Shown here piece after piece: positions 57,639 through 64,000 of a stretch of DNA of 64,000 nucleotides. The notes under the pieces were generated by a model. It saw only the letters and a program-made list of their open reading frames with translations, was not told where the DNA came from and made no database searches. The position numbers were made by a program, and so were the translations under genes. Where the stretch lies: assembly GCF_019175385.1 (NCBI RefSeq), contig NC_083345.1, forward strand, positions 13,912,027 to 13,976,026, written 5' to 3'. How positions within the stretch are numbered: position 1 is the stretch's first letter; each line of letters begins with the position of its first letter. The DNA is from Lycium barbarum. Lineage: Eukaryota > Streptophyta > Magnoliopsida > Solanales > Solanaceae.

Positions 57639-60505
57639 ATGTCCGAATCCACTTCTCATGATGCCCCACTGGTAGCATCCCCGGGAGCCGAGCCTGCGTC
57701 CCCGGTTAAATTCGAGCCCACGGCATCGGATATCATACCGGCCAAATTTAATTTTAACAAAGACCTTGAGGTCGAAAAACCTTCCTCCGTTTCAAACAGG
57801 GGATTCGATGTGAGGCGGTATCCCTCATCCATCACCGAGGAGAGGCTCGACATAGTCCGGGCCGATTGCGGGTGGGACACCCGTCCTGTTCGGGTCTTCT
57901 CCCCCGGACCTGATGAATCCGTTACCGACTATTGTGAAGGGTTTTTGTACGTTTACACGTACCCCTTCACTCTCAAACTTGACCCTCCGGTGGACCCGGT
58001 CATCCTCGATATGTGCAGTACTTACGGCGTTACGGTGGCTCAGATCGGCCCAAATGTTTGGAGGGTCGTAGCGTGTCTCCGATCACTGGCCAACAACGCC
58101 GAGAAGGAGTTCACACTGGCCCATCTGATACGCCTATACTCCCCGAGGCTGTTCCGGGGTGGCGTAATGAAACTGGCCAAGCACAGCCGGAATCCGTTCT
58201 TTGCGAAAATGGACGAAGACAGAGACCGGGGATGGTTGGAGCGATACGTCCGTGTGAAGACCGAGGACGTAATTCCAGCCGAGCATATGCCTTTCCCGGA
58301 GAAGTGGAATAACAAGCGTAAGTCCCAAGCCTTGAACAATTGCTTCGGTATTGCTTTGCCAAATTTTGATTCTGCCTTCTCACTGTTTCTTTCTTACTTT
58401 TGCCAGCCAATGGGTACGCTCCTCTGTTCATCCGGAATCTGAATGACTGGGTCACAGTGCTTCTCGCCTAGTATCCCTATGATGACCGGACATGGGCCCA
58501 CTTGTCCCGTGGCCGATAGATCGCCCAAAATCACGGTAGCCTCCTATTCTTATTCTGTCGCATTCTCCTTTGCTCGTTTCGTCCTTTGATCTCTGTTAAC
58601 ATCTTGTCCTTTCAGGTTTGCCTAAGGGCTCGGTAGCCCCCAGGTCGGAATCGGGGACCGCCCCTCCAGCATCGGTGCCCGAATTTGACACAGCGGGTTC
58701 TTCTCGTGTCCTCTCCGATGCTGCAAAAAGAAAGTGGCCCTCTGAAAAGGGGCCGACGCCGAAAAGGAAGAAGGCAAGGAGTGTTGCTCGTCCTTCGAGG
58801 GAAGAGACAGAGCCCGACATAATTGTTCGGAGAGTCGGTTTCGCTCCCACCGTGGCTTCAATACCGGAGGAGGAGGTCTCCGTTCCGCCCCTTCCTTCAA
58901 TCGACGAAGGTCTCTTAGTTCCTGCTCCACATTTGGGTGCGAAAGAAATACTTTCACCAGCTCCTCTTCGGTCGATTGACTTTGTCGACATTTCAGGTGA
59001 AACTTCCTCGGAAGATGCTCCCCTACAACGAAAAAGGTCCGGGGAAGCGGTTGCTGTTGAAGCCGATAAAGGGACCGCCCCGATACCGGAGAGGGAAGCC
59101 CCCACAGGCGCTCGTCCGTCTCCCGAGCACGAGCCTGCTGCAATTGTGGAGCCCTCAGCCTTCACCGAAGATATTGAGGCTGCTCTCAACTCATCTGCCC
59201 CGGCTCTACGGGCGGATGATTTTGATGATATGCTCTCGAGCACACCCCCCCCCCCGCCGCCGCCGCCGCTACCGGAGAAGCAGCGGGCTTCGGCCATCTC
59301 CCTATTCCTCGGGCCACAAGACCGGCCAACCGGGTCTCCGAATCAGGGGCCAGGGACAGCTTGGTAAATATCTTCCCGGCCCCGAGTGTGGAGCCAAGGA
59401 GAGCCAGATCGGCTGTAGTCACCGTACCCGAGGACTGCAGCTTTCTGTCGCGCCCGGTGGGTGTAGCGAGCTATTTGCGGCCCCTTATCTCTGACTCGGA
59501 CAAGCGCAAAATGACCGGGCTTACTTGGCAGTGCCTCATTAACGAGGGTATGTATGCAAGCAACCGGGTAAGCTCTTCTGTCATCCTTGTACAGTTTATT
59601 TATGGATTTTATCCTCACTTCGCCTAAATCTTCTGACTTGTTTTACCTGTAGAGTGTGGTGTTGGTTAATGAAGCCTTCATCCGTGCCCAACATGAGATA
59701 GATGATCTTCGAGGCCAACTGGATGCCCAAGGCTGAGAAACAGAGAAATACCGGCATCTCCTTCAGGAGAAGGAGGAAGAGTTGAATCGGGCGGCCGTGC
59801 TGGCCAACCTTCGTCCAGAGCTCAATGCGGCTAAGGATGAAAACCATCGTTTGAAGAGCGAGCTGGCCGCTATGACCGACTATAACCGGAGCCTTGAGGC
59901 TGAAAAGATCGGCCTTAGCCGGGATAAAGCCCAGTTTTCTTCGAGGCTAGATGAGCTGGAGACCACGGTTTCCCGACTCCGGGGGGAGCTGGACTCGGTG
60001 AATGCTGATGCAACAAGCCTGGCTGAGAGGAACTGGCGGCTCGAGTCCGAGGCCGCTTTGTCCGACGAGCGCATGAGGGTGTTCGAAGAGAAAGTCGAGG
60101 AGCGATCCCGGATATGCCAAGGCCTAAGAACCGAGCTCGAGGAGACGGCTATCGCCAATGATGCCCTTAAGGCCGAGCTGGATGCAGCCACTGGTTAGAT
60201 AAGTGTCCTTGAGGGGGACCGGGCTGATCTGGGAGCAAAACTGTTATTGGAAGAAACATGGAGAAACATGGAGAAGTGTTGAGGAGGAGGCCGAGGCTCA
60301 TACTGCTATTGTTGCTGAGTATGAGAAGTGGAAGTCTCGGCGGATCACCCTAGAGCAAGCCGAGCATGGTCTCTCGGATCTTCCAGCCTTGTTACTCGAG
60401 GCCCAGAGGATGGCGGAGGAAGCCAATCGTGCCCTCGGGTCCGAGTCAGACGACTCCGAGCGAACTGTGTCCGAGCACTCATCCACCTCCAGTCACGCCG
60501 GATAG
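57639..60505 (+). pseudogene. Antisense ORF of the Tat element (degenerate, intron-containing)
   Basis: The start MSESTSHDAPLV opens a reading frame on the strand opposite to pol. Proposed exons are 57639-58317, 58407-58535, 58616-59567 and 59653-60505. Part 1 (about 230 residues) is a globular region with PFTLKLDPPVDPVILDMCST and RLYSPRLFRGGVMKLAKHS. Part 2 is disordered, with a KRKWPSEKGPTPKRKKAR basic patch (possible nuclear signal) and a poly-proline run. Part 3 is a long coiled coil rich in E, L, R and A. Damage: TAG at 58469 and 58516, a frame change near 59300-59360, TGA at 59734, TAG at 60196 and another frame change near 60270. Proteins of this kind are known as extra ORFs of Tat elements; their biochemical role is not established. 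Confidence 0.65.
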
Positions 60506-61461
60506 TATAGGGCTTATGCCTTGCTTTTTGTTTTTGTTTTTTGCCTTTGTAGGACTTTGTTTTTCTTTATGATGTAAGAGACATCCATTGTATAAATGAA
60601 AAGTGTATCTTTCTTGCTTCATCGTTTGAATGTTTGCTCGCTGCTTTTGCTATAATTGTTGGTCCATTTTCTGACCGGTTCGTGCCCGCCGGTCTTATCC
60701 GATATTTTGGGGCCGGGGGCTTATCGAATTTTGGCTTGGATCAGAGTGATCTTGTTGCCGTTGTCGAATTTCGACCGAGGTACCCGGCGTAGTGTATGCG
60801 AATGAGGCAGCGTCTAGATACGACGGTTATCGACTGGGCAAAGTATATTTAACAGAGAGTTGTTTTCCCAACTTTTGATAACTTTTGTTTGCAAAATGTT
60901 TGTACACATGAGAATTTTAACTCTTTTATGCTGAGCCGTGGCAAATGTAAAATGGGACACGATTCATTATGATCGTTTGGTCCTTACATCGGAGGCTATG
61001 GCCGGTGGCCGGGCCTTAGTTTTTCCGTAGCAAATGTTAAATGGGACACGATTCATTATGATCGTTTGGTCCTTACATCGGAGGCTATGGCCGGTGGCCG
61101 GGCCTTAGCTTTGCCGTAGCAAATGTTGAGCTTCTCCGTTTGTTGTGATCGGTGTCATCTTTGGTGTGGCATAGTACTCCCCTAGCACTTATCCGATCTT
61201 CAAGGTCTGGTGAGTGTTATTATGTCCCCAATCGGAGGGTGCGACACCGGTTATTCGGGTACTTGCCCTTCATATTCGTCAAGTAACATGTTGTACTCGT
61301 TGCCTCGTTAAAAACCTTGTCGGAAAACCCATTTTGGGACAAAACCGGACTAAGGAAAAGAGTGCAACACGTGTTTTCAGATCTGGGTTCTAATTTTGTC
61401 CCACTCTTGTCTTCCTGCAAAAAAGAGAAAAGTTAATAAGAGAATACGGGGGGACCATACC
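60506..61461. other. 3' region of the Tat element between the antisense ORF and pol
   Basis: Non-coding on both strands. It contains a tandem duplication of about 85 bp: the segment GCAAATGTTAAATGGGACAC...CCGGGCCTTAG occurs at about 60942-61019 and 61030-61108, nearly identical. The T-rich stretch after 60505 may hold the 3' end of the antisense transcript. Confidence 0.6.
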
Positions 61462-63087
61462 TCAGCAGTAGTATCTCTTTAGGTGGGCCACGTTCCAGTT
61501 ATTACGCAGACGCTGCCCGTCCATGGACTCCAATTGATACGACCCTTTGCCCGTTATACCGGTTATCTTGTACGGGCCTTCCCAATTCGGACCCAGCTTT
61601 CCCTCGTTGGGGTTCTTGGTATGCAAGGTAACTTTTCGAAGTACTAAATCCCCAACTTGGAAATGTCGAAAGTTAGCTCTTCGGTTGTAATATCTTTCCA
61701 TCCTCTGTTTTTGGGCCGCTATGCGGACCGACGCTCCTTCGCGCAGTTCATCCGCGAGGTCGAGCTTCACGGCCATAGCCTCCCCGTTTGATTCTTCGGT
61801 GGCATATCTGAAACGGAGGGTCGGTTCGCCAACCTCCACAGGGATGAGGGCTTCGGCTCCGTAAACCAATGAGAACGGGGTTTCCCCCGTGCTCGATTTG
61901 GATGTGGTTCTGTAATCCCACAGCACCTCCGGGAGTATTTCCCTCCAATTATGCTTCGATGCTTCAAGTCTCTTCCTCAGATTTTGAATTATTGTTTTGT
62001 TCGTTGATTCTGCCTGCCCGTTTGCACACCGGTGATACGGGGTTGAAACGATTTTCTTGATCTTCAACCCCTCAAGGAAACTGTTGACCTTGCCACCCAC
62101 GAACTGAGGGCCATTATCACAGGTTATCTCGGAGGGGATGCCGAAACGGCAGATGATGTGGTCCCATATGAAGTCGATGACTTCCTTTTCTCTTATCTTT
62201 TCGAAGGCCTGCGCTTCAACCCACTTAGAAAAATAGTCAGTGATAAACAAAATGAAACGGGCCTTACCTGGTGCCCGAGGTAACGGACCCACAATGTCCA
62301 TTCCCCACTTCATGAAAGGCCAAGGTGAGATGACCGAATGCAGTAACTCCCCGGGCTGGTGAATCATCGGAGCATGCTTCTGACACCCGTCACATTTTCG
62401 GACAAAACTTTTCGTATCCTCGTCCATCCGGTTCCAGTAATAACCGGCCCTGACTATTTTTCGAACCAAAGCTTCTGCACCGGAGTGGTTGCCGCAGGTT
62501 CCCTCGTGTACCTCTCTTATCACGTATTCCGTTTCACCGGGGCCCAAACACTTAGCTAGAGGACCGAGGAAAGAGCGTCGATACAGTTGACCGTCCACCA
62601 AGCAAAAGCGGGCAACCTTGGTCCGCAGTGATCGTGACTCCTTCGGGTCATTTGGGAGCTTATCATCACGTAAGTAGTCGATGTACTTGTTGCGCCAATC
62701 CCAGGTCAAGCCCATTGTGTATATTTCGGCGTGCCCGGATTCTATGGCCGTGTTTGATAAGTGCACCGTTATCCCGAGGTTGATTTCCTCCCCCTCAACC
62801 GAGGATCCCAAGTTTGCTAATGCATCGGCTTCGCTGTTCTGCTCCCTCGGTATGTGCTGCATGGTCCATTCTTTAAATTGATGAAGTACCACTTGGGTTT
62901 TTTCGAGGTACCGCTGCATCCGTTCGTCCTTTACCTCGAACACGCCGTTCACCTGGTTCACGACCAAAAGTGAGCCGCACTTTGCCTCGATTGTTTCGGT
63001 TCCCATGCTTCGAGCCAATTCCAAACCTGCAATCATAGCCTCATACTCGGCTTCATTGTTAGTCAATCTAGCAGTTCTAACGGACTG
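61462..63087 (-). CDS. Second RNase H and integrase of the Tat element
   Basis: The longest ORF of the window begins at or after 63087 (first ATG 63066, 534 codons). Residues 1-90 are the C-terminal part of a plant-type (archaeal-like) RNase H, with TNNEAEYEA and NSEADALANLG. Integrase follows: an HHCC zinc finger (H187, H194, C225, C228), then a DD35E catalytic triad D257 (GMDIVG), D317 (TCDNGPQF), E353 (NGQAESTNK) with exactly 35 residues between the second D and E, and a GPY-type C-terminal module around GPNWEGPYKI. No chromodomain follows, as expected for Tat. The ORF is separated from the upstream pol part by a TGA at 63088-63090 that looks like a mutated CGA codon. The protein would integrate element cDNA if made in a complete polyprotein. 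Confidence 0.9.
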   Translation of the reverse strand, partial: QSVRTARLTNNEAEYEAMIAGLELARSMGTETIEAKCGSLLVVNQVNGVFEVKDERMQRYLEKTQVVLHQFKEWTMQHIPREQNSEADALANLGSSVEGEEINLGITVHLSNTAIESGHAEIYTMGLTWDWRNKYIDYLRDDKLPNDPKESRSLRTKVARFCLVDGQLYRRSFLGPLAKCLGPGETEYVIREVHEGTCGNHSGAEALVRKIVRAGYYWNRMDEDTKSFVRKCDGCQKHAPMIHQPGELLHSVISPWPFMKWGMDIVGPLPRAPGKARFILFITDYFSKWVEAQAFEKIREKEVIDFIWDHIICRFGIPSEITCDNGPQFVGGKVNSFLEGLKIKKIVSTPYHRCANGQAESTNKTIIQNLRKRLEASKHNWREILPEVLWDYRTTSKSSTGETPFSLVYGAEALIPVEVGEPTLRFRYATEESNGEAMAVKLDLADELREGASVRIAAQKQRMERYYNRRANFRHFQVGDLVLRKVTLHTKNPNEGKLGPNWEGPYKITGITGKGSYQLESMDGQRLRNNWNVAHLKRYYC

Positions 63088-64000
63088 TCAGATGACCTCC
63101 CCAGCCGGGGTCCTAAGGACAATCTCTAGCCCGGAACCTCTAAGATTCGAGGCCCCGTCCGTATGTAGAGACCAAATGCCCGTGGTCTTTCCCGAGGTCA
63201 GCAAAAGTTCCTTCTCGACCTCGGGGACCATGGCCGGGGTGAAGTCTGCCACAAAATCGGCCAAGATTTGGGATTTGATGGCTGTCTGAGGCTTGTACTC
63301 GATATCGTAACAGCTAATTTCTATAGCCCATTTTGTTAATCTACCGGATAACTCAGGCTTATGCATGATGTTTTTTAAAGGGTAAGTGGTTACTACACAT
63401 ATGGGGTGGCATTGAAAATAAGGTTTGAGCTTTCTGGAAGCGCTTACCAATGCTAATGCAGTTTTTCCAAATGGGGATAACGGGTCTCTGCATCCCCCAA
63501 AGTTCTACTTACATAATAGATAGGGAATTGCGTACCTGATTCTTCTCGGACCAAAACGCTGCTTACCGCCATTTCGGAGACTGCTAGGTAAAGGAAGAGT
63601 GACTCATCGGTCCTCGGTGTGTGCATCAACGGGGGGCTGGATAAATACTTCTTCAGCTCCCTTAGGGCTTCTTGGCACTCCGGTGTCCAAACGAAGTCGT
63701 TCTTCTTTCTGAGCAAAGAGAAGAAACGGTGACTCCTGTCCGAGGACCTCGAAATGAAGCGACTCAGCGCCGCTATCCGCCCGGTGAGCTTTTGTACCCC
63801 CTTTATGTTGTTCACGACCTCGATGTCCTCGATGGCCTTGATCTTGTCCGGGTTGATTTCAATTCCCCGGTTTGACACCATGAACCCCAGAAATTTACCA
63901 GACCTAACGCCGAAGGTACACTTCTCCGGGTTGAGTTTCATGTTGTATCTGCGGAGTACATCGAAGGTTTCCTGCAAATGCTTTAAATGGTCCTCTGTTT
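63088..64000 (-). pseudogene. Reverse transcriptase end, RNase H and start of second RNase H (broken)
   Basis: Two frames cover this part. 63977-63453 encodes the RT thumb/connection region (MKLNPEKCTFGVRSGKFLGF, then the RNase H start with PIYYVSRTL and YPHLEKLH). 63450-63088 carries the rest of RNase H (CVVTTYPLKNIMHKPELSGR, ILADFVADF) and the first strand of the second RNase H (LHTDGASNLRGSG). The frames are separated by an apparent one-base deletion near 63451-63460, and the second frame ends in a TGA at 63088-63090. The catalytic YxDD of RT would lie just beyond the window edge. The gene is inactive as it stands. Confidence 0.85.

Larger units (their letters stand above)
56364..64000 (-). 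mobile_element. Ty3/gypsy retrotransposon, Tat lineage (3' part)
   Basis: The order on the minus strand is end of reverse transcriptase, RNase H, a second RNase H, integrase, a long non-pol 3' region with an antisense ORF, a polypurine tract and the 3' LTR. A second RNase H plus an antisense ORF after integrase is characteristic of Tat-lineage elements in plants. The 5' LTR, primer-binding site, gag, protease and most of RT lie beyond the right edge. The element is inactive here: pol has a stop and a frameshift, and the antisense ORF is broken. It is inserted in DNA related to the vicilin upstream region. Confidence 0.85.

Noticed and set aside
58596..59297. 233-codon minus-strand ORF in the Tat 3' region
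   Set aside because: Antisense shadow of the S/P/E-rich part of the plus-strand ORF; glycine runs derive from the poly-proline codons and it has no promoter or domain.
1..64000. CRISPR array or bacterial operon features
   Set aside because: Tandem repeats here have no regular spacer pattern, and intron-containing genes and plant transposons show this is nuclear plant DNA.

Overview
The window is nuclear DNA of a flowering plant, most likely a member of the Solanaceae. The evidence is AT-rich sequence, GT-AG introns, a plant-type inositol polyphosphate 5-phosphatase, two 7S seed-storage (vicilin) genes, and repeat families typical of that group: CTCCCTCCGT Stowaway MITEs, CAGNGGCGGAGCC hAT elements, Helitrons ending in CTAG, and a Tat-lineage Ty3/gypsy element. 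The species cannot be fixed from sequence alone.

Layout. 1-11700 is gene-free and built largely of nested transposons: two head-to-tail Helitrons (1018-3605 and 3606-about 5200), a 679-bp near-perfect foldback element with a 9-bp target duplication (1301-1979), three small hAT elements and two Stowaway-like MITEs. 11702-15240 (+) is an intact 10-exon type I inositol polyphosphate 5-phosphatase gene of 635 codons. 15241-26052 is intergenic, with tandem repeats, a CACTA MITE, two further foldback elements and a 1.2-kb hAT element. 26053-30879 is a Helitron split by a 3.2-kb solo LTR. 30880-38583 is the expanded upstream region of the first vicilin gene.

38784-44279 (+) is vicilin A (7 exons, 581 aa) and 51923-55045 (+) is vicilin B (6 exons, 573 aa). 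They are a tandem duplication that also carries upstream DNA: a block at 32480-33895 recurs at 46372-46595, and the second copy is an empty site for a foldback transposon. Both genes keep a proximal seed promoter (RY repeat plus TATA box). A has an extra 2.2-kb intron inside the N-terminal coding region. B has about 1.4 kb of nested MITEs between its distal G-box and proximal promoter. A further copy of the vicilin upstream motif at about 56338-56363 is cut off exactly where an LTR begins, which hints at a third vicilin unit.

56364 to the right edge is the 3' part of a Tat-lineage Ty3/gypsy retrotransposon on the minus strand: 3' LTR, a long 3' region with an antisense, intron-containing ORF that has its own TATA box and G-boxes, and a pol region with integrase, a second (plant-type) RNase H, RNase H and the end of reverse transcriptase. 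Pol carries one nonsense mutation and one frameshift. The antisense ORF carries several stops and frameshifts.

No rRNA, intact tRNA or CRISPR array was seen. Exon boundaries were assigned by hand from splice signals, reading frame and family conservation. The most interesting points are the private intron of vicilin A, the antisense gene with its own promoter in the Tat element, the tandem Helitrons, and the transposon remodelling of the vicilin upstream regions.
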